Positions 45,875 through 54,033 of a DNA stretch of 64,000 bases are shown one piece after another. The notes under the pieces were generated by a model. That model worked only from the letters and a program-made list of their open reading frames with translations. It was not told the DNA's origin and ran no database searches. The position numbers and the translations under genes were made by a program. Source of the stretch: an uncultured Bacteriovorax sp. (GTDB lineage: Bacteria > Bdellovibrionota > Bacteriovoracia > Bacteriovoracales > Bacteriovoracaceae); assembly GCA_946481315.1 (NCBI GenBank), contig CAMLMH010000004.1:62001-126000 (forward strand). Direction: 5' to 3'. Positions within the stretch are counted from its first letter, which is position 1; each line of letters begins with the position of its first letter.

Positions 45875-46816
45875 CTAGTGGTTGATTAAAGCGATCGGTG
45901 CAGGTGTTAGTCCGTGATATTCCATTGGGCGACAACGGGAAGCCAGAAAATGCAGGCAAGGTATCTGATCCGGATGTTCAAACGTGCTGGAAATCACACA
46001 GCGCTGTTCGGGAAATTGGTCCATTAAACGAAAAAGGGATGACAGACCAAAAAGTGAAGGTTTGAAAACCCAGATGAAATCGCTGATTTTACCGAGAAGG
46101 CCTGCCTGATAAAAAGGTAAGACGGATTCATCAAGGGCCACGGGAAGTTTGCCTTCCGCCTGTAAGTGATAGTGATCAGCAAATTCTTGCAATGGCTCTT
46201 CGAAATAATCTATAGAGGAGCGCAAGTCCTCCGCCAGGTGGTCCATGCATTTTAAAAAGGTATTGATCTGGGCAGTACTGAACTGTCGGTTGCCGTCCAG
46301 ACGAAAGCGCATTTCTGGATTAATAAGTTTTAATTCCATCATGGCCGAGAGAATCTTTTCATGCTCCATGGAAGGAGTGATTTTTATTTTCAAACAGTCG
46401 AATTTTTTTGCATCTGACTGATGATCATTGCTGATGATGCCGTTGCATTTAGCATGAGGAATATTGGTTTTATATTTTTTAAGCCAGTGATTGAGAAGTA
46501 AGGTTTCAATATGAAAAAGCATTTCACCGGAGTAAGTTGTGTCGGAACTGGTGAACTTAAAAAAAGTTTCATGAAAGTCCGGATGATTAAAGGTGAAAGT
46601 GTTCTCTTTGAAAAATTGCTGCAGCTTAAATTTGGCAGTCAGTTTTTCTTCCTGATGCAGGCCTTTTAAAAAATTCAGCGGAAGCTTTGACTGAAAACCA
46701 TCATCATCAGTGAGTTCGCAAAGTAAGAAAACACTGCTGGAGAGTTTTTTCCCTCTGACGGGAATAGGGTGGCCATAGTGGAGAGTTAAATCGGATGTTT
46801 TAAGTGTAAGTTTCAT
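45875..46816 (-). CDS. menC: o-Succinylbenzoate synthase
   Basis: An enolase-superfamily enzyme that dehydrates SHCHC to o-succinylbenzoate in menaquinone synthesis. Visible signature pieces are CLKIKITPS with the catalytic Lys pair (K-x-K), RLDGNRQFS with a metal Asp, DYFEEPLQEF with the metal Glu, and ALDESVLPFY with the third acid. Its length (313) is normal. It overlaps menA by 4 bases at the end of the ubiE-menF-menD-menA-menC unit. Confidence 0.85.
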   Translation of the reverse strand: MKLTLKTSDLTLHYGHPIPVRGKKLSSSVFLLCELTDDDGFQSKLPLNFLKGLHQEEKLTAKFKLQQFFKENTFTFNHPDFHETFFKFTSSDTTYSGEMLFHIETLLLNHWLKKYKTNIPHAKCNGIISNDHQSDAKKFDCLKIKITPSMEHEKILSAMMELKLINPEMRFRLDGNRQFSTAQINTFLKCMDHLAEDLRSSIDYFEEPLQEFADHYHLQAEGKLPVALDESVLPFYQAGLLGKISDFIWVFKPSLFGLSSLFRLMDQFPEQRCVISSTFEHPDQIPCLHFLASRCRPMEYHGLTPAPIALINH

Positions 46817-47703
46817 ATAAAATAAAATTTTTTCATGGCCACCAGGGCCGCTCCGATGAGCAAACAGTAAAAGAGGTTATATTGGGCCGTTTTGGCCAGA
46901 GCAAAGTTGAGTTTTTCATCAACCGGGCCACGCATTATTTGCTGCCAGGTGCGGAAGTAAAAAAGCGGAAGCAGGGCAACCGGTGTTAGCCATTTCAAGG
47001 AGAAAAAGATGGCAGTGAAGAGGACGACAGTGGAAGACATGACGATGCACCAGAGGCAAAATGATCTCTGGAATCTCTCTCCCATTCGCACGGCCAGTGT
47101 TCGTTTTTTTGTTTCTTCATCGCTTCTGATATCTCTTAAATTATTAATGGCAAGAATACAGGCAGAAATAAATCCTGGCCCCATGGCCAGCAGAAGTCCC
47201 AAGGAGTTAAATGATTTCATTTGCAGATATATTGTTCCGGTGACAGCAATGATGCCGAAAAAAAGAAAGGCGGCAACTTCACCAAGTCCCAGATAGGAAA
47301 GCGGCAATGGCCCTCCGGTGTAGCCGTAGGCGAAATAAAGACTGAGAAGCCCCATGACCATGATGACCGGACCACCTGTCCACATGAGAAAAAGACCTGT
47401 CAGGAAGGCCAGCGTGAGACATAACCATAGTGCCCGGCGCATGGAATCAGCTGAAATAAGGCCGGCGCTGGTCACTCTGACCGGGCCTAGACGGTTTTCT
47501 GTATCAATTCCTTTAGAGTAATCAAGATAATCATTGGCCAGGTTACTGGCAATTTGCAGGAGAAGTGCACAGATCAGAGTCAGAGCAAAAAGCGTCCAGG
47601 AAATAAACTGCTGATAAAAATAGGCCACAGATGTTCCCAGGACAACCGGTGCCAGGGATGCAAATAATGTTTTAGGTCGGATTGCCAGGAGCCAGTTCTT
47701 CAT
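46813..47703 (-). CDS. menA: 1,4-Dihydroxy-2-naphthoate polyprenyltransferase
   Basis: A UbiA-family membrane enzyme that attaches the polyprenyl chain to DHNA. Eight to nine hydrophobic segments are present. The first Asp-rich motif is NLANDYLDYSKGID, and NNLRDIRSDEETKKRT is the second. Length (296) is typical. It overlaps menD and menC by 4 bases on each side. The chain donor is probably made by the divergent polyprenyl synthase at 51624. Confidence 0.92.
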   Translation of the reverse strand: MKNWLLAIRPKTLFASLAPVVLGTSVAYFYQQFISWTLFALTLICALLLQIASNLANDYLDYSKGIDTENRLGPVRVTSAGLISADSMRRALWLCLTLAFLTGLFLMWTGGPVIMVMGLLSLYFAYGYTGGPLPLSYLGLGEVAAFLFFGIIAVTGTIYLQMKSFNSLGLLLAMGPGFISACILAINNLRDIRSDEETKKRTLAVRMGERFQRSFCLWCIVMSSTVVLFTAIFFSLKWLTPVALLPLFYFRTWQQIMRGPVDEKLNFALAKTAQYNLFYCLLIGAALVAMKKFYFI

Positions 47704-49445
47704 AATTTTATAGTTCTCAGTTGATCGTAAACTTTTTTGTTCGTGTCGTGATCAATTACGACTTCCAGTATTGTGCTTTTGTGACTTCCGAAAAGTGTTT
47801 CCAGAGATGACTGTAGTTCTTGCACAGTGGTTGCTTTCTGGTAATTGATGCCAAATGCGCGGGTTATATCAGCAAAGTGCATCCCGTGCGGAGAGGTGAT
47901 GAAATCGAGGACCTTTTTTTCTTTGTGAATTGGCAGCAGTGTAAAGATGCCGCCGCCATCGTTATTAACAACGATGATCTTCAGAGCAAAAGGAAGATCG
48001 CGCATGAAAAGCAGTGAGTTCATGTCGTGGATGAAAGCCACATCACCGAGAACGAGATAAACATCTTCTTGTTTTCCGTCCATGAATCCCGCAGCAGTTG
48101 CAATGAACCCTTCAATTCCGCTTGCGCCCCGGTTAGTGGCCACAGTAATGGTCTTGCGGTTGTGATAAGAAAAATAAGCATCAAACGAGCGAACTACGGT
48201 GCTGTTGCCTATATAGAGCAGACTGTTGTTTGGTATATTATCAATCAGCATTTTACTGATCACCGGATAGGAAAGTTCTGCGTGTTCAATCAGTTCAATT
48301 TTCTTTTGCGTGAAATTTTTCAGATTTAAATTTAAAACCTGTTCAGAATTGGCCGTTTTTAGATGCGGTAATATTCGGGCCAGTGTGGGATTAATGCTGG
48401 CATTGATTCTGAGTTTTGTGTGATGGGAAGGATCTTCTTTTTCCCGGTTAAGACTCAGGGTAATCAGGTTGATTCCCGGCAACTGTTTTAAGAAAGAATA
48501 ATAGTGTTTACTTGTTAGTCTTCCTCCAATGTGAAAAACGGTATCAGGTGGATTATTGATGAGGGCATCCTGAACTTCAGGATGGTCAAAAGTAGGAAGT
48601 GCTCCGTCTTCGAGATTCATGGAATATTTCAAAGAGCTCGATACATCGTAGTAAGTTGTCCAGTTAAGCTTTTTGGCAAAAGTCTCTACCAGCTCTGCAC
48701 TTTCATGCGGATTGAGGCTGCCGATAATTAAAAGTCCTCGTCTGGAGTCATTTAAATGGCCGGCGATTTTTTTGATATCATCTTCACTAGGAGATGTTTC
48801 CAGAGAAACATACTGTGTGGAAGGGCCAGTGCGGTCGATTTGCTTACGGGCCAGTTCCAGATACTGTGCGGATACGGGCACGATCGTATCTTCCAGCGGT
48901 TCACGAAAAGCACAGTTTAGATGAACCGGGCCTTTTTGCGGAAAAAGTGATTTATGAATTAAGTTGGAAAGGCTGCTCGTTAGGACCAGCGGTGAGATTT
49001 CCTCCGTCGGAGCTCCCAGGCCCATTTCACCCTGGATATAGTCACCAAAAAATTTAATCTGATCAATCGTCTGATTGTCATCACAAAAAGTGAGTTCTGA
49101 AGGACGATCAGCGGATAGAGCTATCAGGGCGATATTGGATTTTTTTGCTTCCACCATGGCCGGCATATAATTGGCAAGTGCACTGCCGGATGTACACAAC
49201 ATGACCGAAGGTTTTCCGGTGGCCTTAGAATATCCCAAAGCGCGGTAAGCGGCGGCCCTTTCATCCATGCAGATGAAAAGTTTAAGTTCGGGATGAAACT
49301 GCTGAAAATGCGCAAGTGCTGCGATAAGCGGAGCATTTCGCATTCCTGGCGACAGGTAAAAATGAGTGATTTTATTTTTTAAAAATTCATCAATGATCAG
49401 AGATGACCAGAGACGATTGATGTTTTGAACGAGAATTTTTTCCAT
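47700..49445 (-). CDS. menD: SEPHCHC synthase
   Basis: A thiamine diphosphate enzyme that joins isochorismate and 2-oxoglutarate. The N-terminal domain has YLSPGMRNAPLIAAL and LCTSGSALANYMPA; the C-terminal domain has the thiamine-binding GDVAFIHDMNSLLF and VVNNDGGGIFTLLP. At 581 residues it is complete. A TAGGTGA site precedes the ATG. It stands 10 bases from menF and overlaps menA by 4. Confidence 0.94.
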   Translation of the reverse strand: MEKILVQNINRLWSSLIIDEFLKNKITHFYLSPGMRNAPLIAALAHFQQFHPELKLFICMDERAAAYRALGYSKATGKPSVMLCTSGSALANYMPAMVEAKKSNIALIALSADRPSELTFCDDNQTIDQIKFFGDYIQGEMGLGAPTEEISPLVLTSSLSNLIHKSLFPQKGPVHLNCAFREPLEDTIVPVSAQYLELARKQIDRTGPSTQYVSLETSPSEDDIKKIAGHLNDSRRGLLIIGSLNPHESAELVETFAKKLNWTTYYDVSSSLKYSMNLEDGALPTFDHPEVQDALINNPPDTVFHIGGRLTSKHYYSFLKQLPGINLITLSLNREKEDPSHHTKLRINASINPTLARILPHLKTANSEQVLNLNLKNFTQKKIELIEHAELSYPVISKMLIDNIPNNSLLYIGNSTVVRSFDAYFSYHNRKTITVATNRGASGIEGFIATAAGFMDGKQEDVYLVLGDVAFIHDMNSLLFMRDLPFALKIIVVNNDGGGIFTLLPIHKEKKVLDFITSPHGMHFADITRAFGINYQKATTVQELQSSLETLFGSHKSTILEVVIDHDTNKKVYDQLRTIKL

Positions 49446-49455
49446 TTCATTTCAC

Positions 49456-50727
49456 CTAAAGGCCCGTACTGAGAACCTTTAAAAAAGGTTGCATTTTAGT
49501 TCCAGTCTCCTGCCATTCATATTCCGGATCAGCACCGCTGACGATCCCTGCCCCGCCATAGACAGTCAGAACATGATTGTCGATAACAGCACTCCTGATG
49601 CCAACGGCCACTTCTGAAAATTCCCGGGAGAGAATTCCAAAAGGAGCGGCATAAAAACCGCGTTTAGATTGTTCGATTTCTGCTATGGCCTCCATGGCCT
49701 GAAGCCGGGGAGAACCACCCACCGCCGGAGTAGGATGCATTTTTTCAATGAGCGTAAGCGCAGAGAGATTTTCTTTCAGCGTTCCGGTAATGTCCCGCTG
49801 ACGATGAATGATGTAGGGAAGTTTCATCACGCGCAGTTCACCGACAGTCAGTACTGAGCAGAGCGGAGTGAGTGTGTTGATCAGTTCTTCTGTCACAGCA
49901 TCCTGCTCGGCCGTGAGATGACCGGAAGAGGATAGTTCACGGGTGAGTTCTGCTTCTTCTTCTGCCGTTTTTCCTCGGGGAACACTGCCGGCCAGAGAAA
50001 TTGTTTCAAGCTTTCGGTTTTCTACGGTGAAAAGTTTCTCTGGTGTGAAACTGATAAAGACAGTTGTGGCATTGACCTGATGAAACCATGAAAAGTGCGA
50101 GCTGTTTTGATTGGCCTTATATAACTCAATAAATAATTTTAAGGCATCTACCGGGTCGTCGTAGGTAAAAATTTTTTTTCGGGAGAGCACGATTTTAGAG
50201 AGTTCTTTATCATCAAAACGGGCCTGTGCCTTCGCCATCATGAGATTCCACTCATCATGCTCGGGGGACTCTTCATATTCTTTCCAGGGAGAAACAAAAG
50301 AATCCCAGATATCAGGATAAAAAAAGTGTGATGACGGGTGATACTTTGTTTCGCCATAGGGAGCTATCTGCAGTTTTTTGGAAGTGCCGTCATCAATAAG
50401 TGTCCATTCTGGCAGGATGATTTCACCTTCAGCATTCGTGTCTTCAAACTTCCCCTGATAAAAAAGCAGGACTTCTGGATTGTTATCAATAAAAATCGAA
50501 GCACTTTGTTTATCGAATCGCCGGGATTGTCCCAGCCCCAGGTAGCGCTTTTTGTGATCTTTGGATTCAAAGAAAAAACATTTTTCATGAATGGCGTGTT
50601 TTAGACATTCCAGTAAATCGAGGGCCGGATGCAGAGTGATTTGCAACAGGCCTTTGGTCCCTTCAGAGAGGGAAGCAATCAGGGCGTCACATTTTTTAAG
50701 TTCATCCTGCAAAGGAGAGACGTCCAT
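49456..50727 (-). CDS. menF: Isochorismate synthase
   Basis: Converts chorismate to isochorismate, the first committed step to menaquinone. Chorismate-binding motifs are visible: KIVLSRKK, SLAGSVPRGKTAEEE, LHPTPAVGGSPR-like MHPTPAVGGSPRLQAM, and GFYAAPFGI with a late GGAGIVSGADPEYEW. I chose the ATG at 50727, preceded by AAGGAAAG, giving 423 residues; the frame open to 50775 would run into ubiE. Second gene of the menaquinone unit. Confidence 0.92.
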   Translation of the reverse strand: MDVSPLQDELKKCDALIASLSEGTKGLLQITLHPALDLLECLKHAIHEKCFFFESKDHKKRYLGLGQSRRFDKQSASIFIDNNPEVLLFYQGKFEDTNAEGEIILPEWTLIDDGTSKKLQIAPYGETKYHPSSHFFYPDIWDSFVSPWKEYEESPEHDEWNLMMAKAQARFDDKELSKIVLSRKKIFTYDDPVDALKLFIELYKANQNSSHFSWFHQVNATTVFISFTPEKLFTVENRKLETISLAGSVPRGKTAEEEAELTRELSSSGHLTAEQDAVTEELINTLTPLCSVLTVGELRVMKLPYIIHRQRDITGTLKENLSALTLIEKMHPTPAVGGSPRLQAMEAIAEIEQSKRGFYAAPFGILSREFSEVAVGIRSAVIDNHVLTVYGGAGIVSGADPEYEWQETGTKMQPFLKVLSTGL

Positions 50728-50740
50728 AGGGCTTCTTTCC

Positions 50741-51475
50741 TTAAGCTTCTTTGCTGTTTTTATCGCCGACATCACCTATATAAAGTGTGGCGATTCCGAA
50801 TGTCAGTGGAAGCATCTTCAGGTTTTTAAATCCGGCGTTTTGCATTAGTTTTAAAAAATCATTTCCATAAGGGAAATCTTCCACACTTTTGTTGAGGTAT
50901 GTATAGGCATCTTTATGTTTGGAGACAAGATTACCCACAAAAGGCAGGAGATGGCGAAAGTAAAAAAAGTACACTGCGCGAACGAGTGCATTGGTCGGTA
51001 TGGAAAATTCCATGATCATAAGGCGACCGTCTTTTTTAAGAACGCGATAAATATCAAATAAGGATTTCTGCGGATCCGAGAAATTGCGGATACCAAAAGA
51101 GATCGTCGTCAGGTCAAAAACATTATCTCCACTTGGAATGTTAACTCCGTCACCCAGAGTAAGAATGATTTTCTTATCCAGGCCTTTTTTCTTCACCTTA
51201 ATTTTGCCCAGCTCGATCATTCCTTTGGAAAGATCAATTCCTGTAACTTTTCTTATGCGATGGTCTTTAACCAGCGTAAGAGCAACATCGCCGGTTCCCG
51301 TCGCCAGATCAAGAGCGTTGATCGATTCTTTATCAGGCAGATGTTTGAGCAGTTTGTTGCGCCAGTAAATATCAATACCTAAAGAAAGTGTGTGATTTAA
51401 AACATCATAGGTCGAAGCAATTTCATCGAAAATTTTATAAGATTCTTTTTTACGCTCGCGGATATTATCAGTCAT
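50741..51475 (-). CDS. ubiE: Demethylmenaquinone methyltransferase
   Basis: A class I methyltransferase that adds the final methyl of menaquinone (and ubiquinone in species that make it). The UbiE pattern is complete: IFDEIASTYDVLNHTLSLG, LDLATGTGDVAL (SAM-binding), TISFGIRNFSDPQKSL and the MEFSIPTNALVRAVYFFYF block. Length (244) is standard. It is the first gene of the menaquinone unit, 13 bases upstream of menF, and divergent from the polyprenyl synthase gene. Confidence 0.93.
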   Translation of the reverse strand: MTDNIRERKKESYKIFDEIASTYDVLNHTLSLGIDIYWRNKLLKHLPDKESINALDLATGTGDVALTLVKDHRIRKVTGIDLSKGMIELGKIKVKKKGLDKKIILTLGDGVNIPSGDNVFDLTTISFGIRNFSDPQKSLFDIYRVLKKDGRLMIMEFSIPTNALVRAVYFFYFRHLLPFVGNLVSKHKDAYTYLNKSVEDFPYGNDFLKLMQNAGFKNLKMLPLTFGIATLYIGDVGDKNSKEA

Positions 51476-51623
51476 GTAAGAGGCCTATCGTTTTGAGTTT
51501 GGGAATTTTAGACCCCTTTTTACCTTAAACTTCATAGACATAGCAAGATTTGGATTTACATTAATCGTAATGCTTGTTAGGTTCAGATTCGCTTTTAGAC
51601 TCGTCCCTACCGCAGGATTTGAA

Positions 51624-52625
51624 ATGATCTCAGATTTTCTCGAATCAATGCCTAAAGAGGCCTTGCTTCGGTCTCAGCATTTAAACCTCAATATTCGTTC
51701 TGTGAACGCTCACGACTGTATTGACCAGGTTCTCTCCAAAACTGTTTTAAGGGGGGGAAAACGCCTAAGACCGCTCCTGACTTACCTGATGGCCAATTTT
51801 CTTCGTACTGATTTTGACCGGATAGATCCTTTTGCCCGCGCTTCGGAACTCGTTCATGCAGCTTCACTTTCTCATGATGATGTTATTGATAACGCCACGC
51901 TCAGAAGAGGTGCACCCTCTATAAATATTGTTGCATCCAATAAAAAGGCCGTGCTTGCCGGCGATTATCTGCTTTCTTCGGTCATCGTCGATCTTGTGGC
52001 CTCGGGAAATCTGGAATTAGTTCGGGAAATGTCTCTGGTCATCAAAGATCTCTCCGAAGGGGAGTGGCTACAGCTGGATCTTATCGACAATCGTGATTAT
52101 ACCCGGGATCTAATCCGGGAAGTAGCGATGAAGAAGACTTCGTCGGTCATGAGTTACTGTGTGATTGCTCCAGCGATTTTAAATAATGAGACAGAAGATG
52201 TCGTCCATCTGTGCCGAGAATTCGGAAGACGTCTGGGACTGGCCTTTCAGCTGATTGACGATACGCTGGATTATAGTGCTTATTCTCAAAAAGACCGGGA
52301 TCTCGATTTGCAAAACGGGATCGTCAATGCCGTTGTCTTTGAATTGCTCGAGAGAAGTCCGGAAATACTTTCACGTTTTAAAAATGGTGAAGGTCTCTAC
52401 GATTTACTAAAAGGTCAGGACTTCACTCCTTTCGTAGAAATGATCACTACTGAAGCCCATGAACATCTTTCTGTGGCAAAGATGATGCTGGAAAAACTTG
52501 AAGTGAAAATGAAAAACAATGAAATGAAGGCCTCAGCTTATTATGCTGAAAATCCGGATGCGCTTAAGCAAAATCTGGAAGCTCTGGAGTTAATTTTAAG
52601 TTACATGGTTCTACGCCAGCACTAA
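51624..52625 (+). CDS. Polyprenyl diphosphate synthase
   Basis: Builds the polyprenyl chain for menaquinone. Both Asp-rich motifs are present: SHDDVIDNATLRRG (first DDxxD) and LIDDTLDYS (second DDxxD), with GGKRLRPLLTYL before them and LGLAFQLIDD. It resembles octaprenyl (IspB) or heptaprenyl synthases; chain length cannot be told. I prefer the ATG at 51624, with AGGA upstream; the frame is open to an ATG at 51570 that could be used leaderless. Divergent from ubiE, with the shared region probably holding both promoters. Confidence 0.88.
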   Translation: MISDFLESMPKEALLRSQHLNLNIRSVNAHDCIDQVLSKTVLRGGKRLRPLLTYLMANFLRTDFDRIDPFARASELVHAASLSHDDVIDNATLRRGAPSINIVASNKKAVLAGDYLLSSVIVDLVASGNLELVREMSLVIKDLSEGEWLQLDLIDNRDYTRDLIREVAMKKTSSVMSYCVIAPAILNNETEDVVHLCREFGRRLGLAFQLIDDTLDYSAYSQKDRDLDLQNGIVNAVVFELLERSPEILSRFKNGEGLYDLLKGQDFTPFVEMITTEAHEHLSVAKMMLEKLEVKMKNNEMKASAYYAENPDALKQNLEALELILSYMVLRQH

Positions 52626-52665
52626 TAAAAAAAGGCCCTCACGACGAGGGCCTTATTATTTGTTT
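52626..52665 (+). terminator. Terminator after the polyprenyl synthase gene
   Basis: A perfect 9-base stem AAGGCCCTC/GAGGGCCTT with loop ACGAC (52632-52654), followed by a T-rich stretch on the plus strand and preceded by eight A, so it can work in both directions. It also lies just after the stop codon of the minus-strand Cys-module gene. Confidence 0.85.
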
Positions 52666-52680
52666 TGATCAATTATTCAA

Positions 52681-53307
52681 TTAACGAACATTACAGAACT
52701 GCCGACCTCTTAATTCTCTTGAGCAGTAGTTAAGAGCAATACGACAAGCTTCCCCGCGCACATCTGAATGAATCGGACCTGTATGAGACGCATGGTAGTT
52801 TTCTATCGCAATCCCTTGTGGGTCAAAGCGTGTGGCCGTACAGCTTTCAGTTTTTGTTCTTGGAGGAAGCGGGCCTGGGTTTCCACGACCACGAGTGACA
52901 CATCTTCTTCCACGAGAATCTCCCCGCGAAAGTTCATAACGACAGAATTCATCCGACTGAGCACAAGCTTCCCATTCAGATCTGCCTGTTCCGGTAAAAC
53001 TTCTGACAATTGAGCCGTAATAATCAACCAGGTCTGTTGTACACATTACATCTCTTGTCGGTGGATAGGTCGGTTCCCATTTCTCTTCACAGTGAGCATC
53101 GTAATAGCGCCCATAACGTTGCCCATAGGCAATGGCCTCACGACAGGCAAACTCCGCGTCTGCACAGGCAGCAGGACGTGAATAAGAAGTGCGAGTGATG
53201 GTTTCATATTCAAATCCATACGGATCTTTAATTGCAAAAGTACAGGTATCGGCCGCAAACGCGAAGTTTGCGATCATCATTAAAGCTAGTGCCAGTAGTG
53301 TTTTCAT
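52681..53307 (-). CDS. Exported protein with three tandem four-Cys modules
   Basis: A signal peptide (about residues 1-19, ending FAFAAD) is followed by three repeats of about 60 residues. Each has the pattern C-T ... D-x-x-G ... A-C ... C ... C: the first opens CTFAIKDPYGFE, the second CTTDLVDYYGS, the third CTATRFDPQGI. Four Cys per module suggest two disulfides. A linker with PLPPRTKTE separates repeats 2 and 3. A GAGGGGGA site precedes the ATG. The same module occurs once in the adjacent upstream gene. No known domain recognised; probably periplasmic or secreted. Confidence 0.7.
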   Translation of the reverse strand: MKTLLALALMMIANFAFAADTCTFAIKDPYGFEYETITRTSYSRPAACADAEFACREAIAYGQRYGRYYDAHCEEKWEPTYPPTRDVMCTTDLVDYYGSIVRSFTGTGRSEWEACAQSDEFCRYELSRGDSRGRRCVTRGRGNPGPLPPRTKTESCTATRFDPQGIAIENYHASHTGPIHSDVRGEACRIALNYCSRELRGRQFCNVR

Positions 53308-53353
53308 TTTTATCCCCCTCTTGGATAAACGATTCCGTTGTTATTCTTTTGTA

Positions 53354-53875
53354 TTAGCGTGGCCAGCGAGGTGGTCTCGGTGGTTTTGGATCACGCGGCT
53401 CTCGCGGTTCTCTTGGATCTCGCGGGTAACGAGGTTCACGTGGTTCTCGCGGATATCTTGGTTCACGCGGACGATCCGGGTATGTCGGGTACGACGGGTA
53501 ACTTGGATACGATGGATAACTTGGATAGCTTGGATATGATGGGTAACTTGGATAATTTGGATAAGACGGTGGATAAGGATAGGGAGACGATGGTGGGATG
53601 GGGGGCGGATACGATGGTGGCGTATTGGTATCGCTCACATGCGTAATTTCACAACGCGAACCCTGATGGTGACCTCTGGACTGATACTCTGATAAAGTCA
53701 AAGAGCAGTCATAAGTAGCATCGCTACAAGCTGCGTTTACAGAATATGAAGTTCTCGTAAAACGGTCGAACTCATAGTTGTAGCGATCTTTTATCGTCAC
53801 TGTACACATATCGGCCATGGCAGCGCTTGCTCCCAACGACATGAAAAAGAAAAAAGCGAATTTTGCTTTCATCAT
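53354..53875 (-). CDS. Exported protein with one four-Cys module and a Pro-Tyr/Arg-Glu-Pro tail
   Basis: A signal peptide (about residues 1-22) precedes one copy of the four-Cys module (CTVTIKDRYNYEF ... AAC ... YDC ... SRC). From about residue 82 the protein is pure low complexity: Pro-Tyr-Ser repeats (PSYPSYPSYPSYP) for about 45 residues, then Arg/Glu/Asp-Pro repeats (RYPREPREP, RDPREPRDP) and the basic end PPRPPRWPR. The DNA carries matching short tandem repeats (about 53390-53600), prone to length change. Such tails can span or bind peptidoglycan. GGAG before the ATG. Paralogue of the next gene. Confidence 0.7.
   Translation of the reverse strand: MMKAKFAFFFFMSLGASAAMADMCTVTIKDRYNYEFDRFTRTSYSVNAACSDATYDCSLTLSEYQSRGHHQGSRCEITHVSDTNTPPSYPPPIPPSSPYPYPPSYPNYPSYPSYPSYPSYPSYPSYPSYPTYPDRPREPRYPREPREPRYPRDPREPREPRDPKPPRPPRWPR
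53390..53600. repeat. Short tandem DNA repeats inside the Cys-module gene
   Basis: On the plus strand the region reads as imperfect GGATA/ACTTGGATA and CGCGGTTCTCG units. They encode the Pro-Tyr-Ser and Arg-Glu-Pro tails on the minus strand. Unit lengths are multiples of three, so copy-number change would keep the frame. Confidence 0.6.
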
Positions 53876-53958
53876 CTTTTATTCTCCTAAAGAAAGATTA
53901 CTCTCTTTTGGTTTATCGAAGATTGTTGTGCTTTGCAAACCGCAGATGAAAAAAGAAT

Positions 53959-53981
53959 AAAAAAAGGGCCATCTTCGGCCC
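53959..53981 (-). terminator. Terminator of lysS
   Basis: Minus-strand stem GGGCC/GGCCC with a 6-base loop (53966-53981), followed by a T-run (complement of the A-run at 53959-53965). It lies about 50 bases after the lysS stop codon. Confidence 0.7.
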
Positions 53982-54033
53982 CTTTGTAAGTATTTTTTTC
54001 ACAGTGAAAGGATAAAATCAGTCCTTGGGATCT

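Noticed and set aside
53390..53600. Short repeats as a possible CRISPR array
   Set aside because: Units are too short and contiguous without spacers, and they encode the Pro-Tyr-Ser tail in frame.
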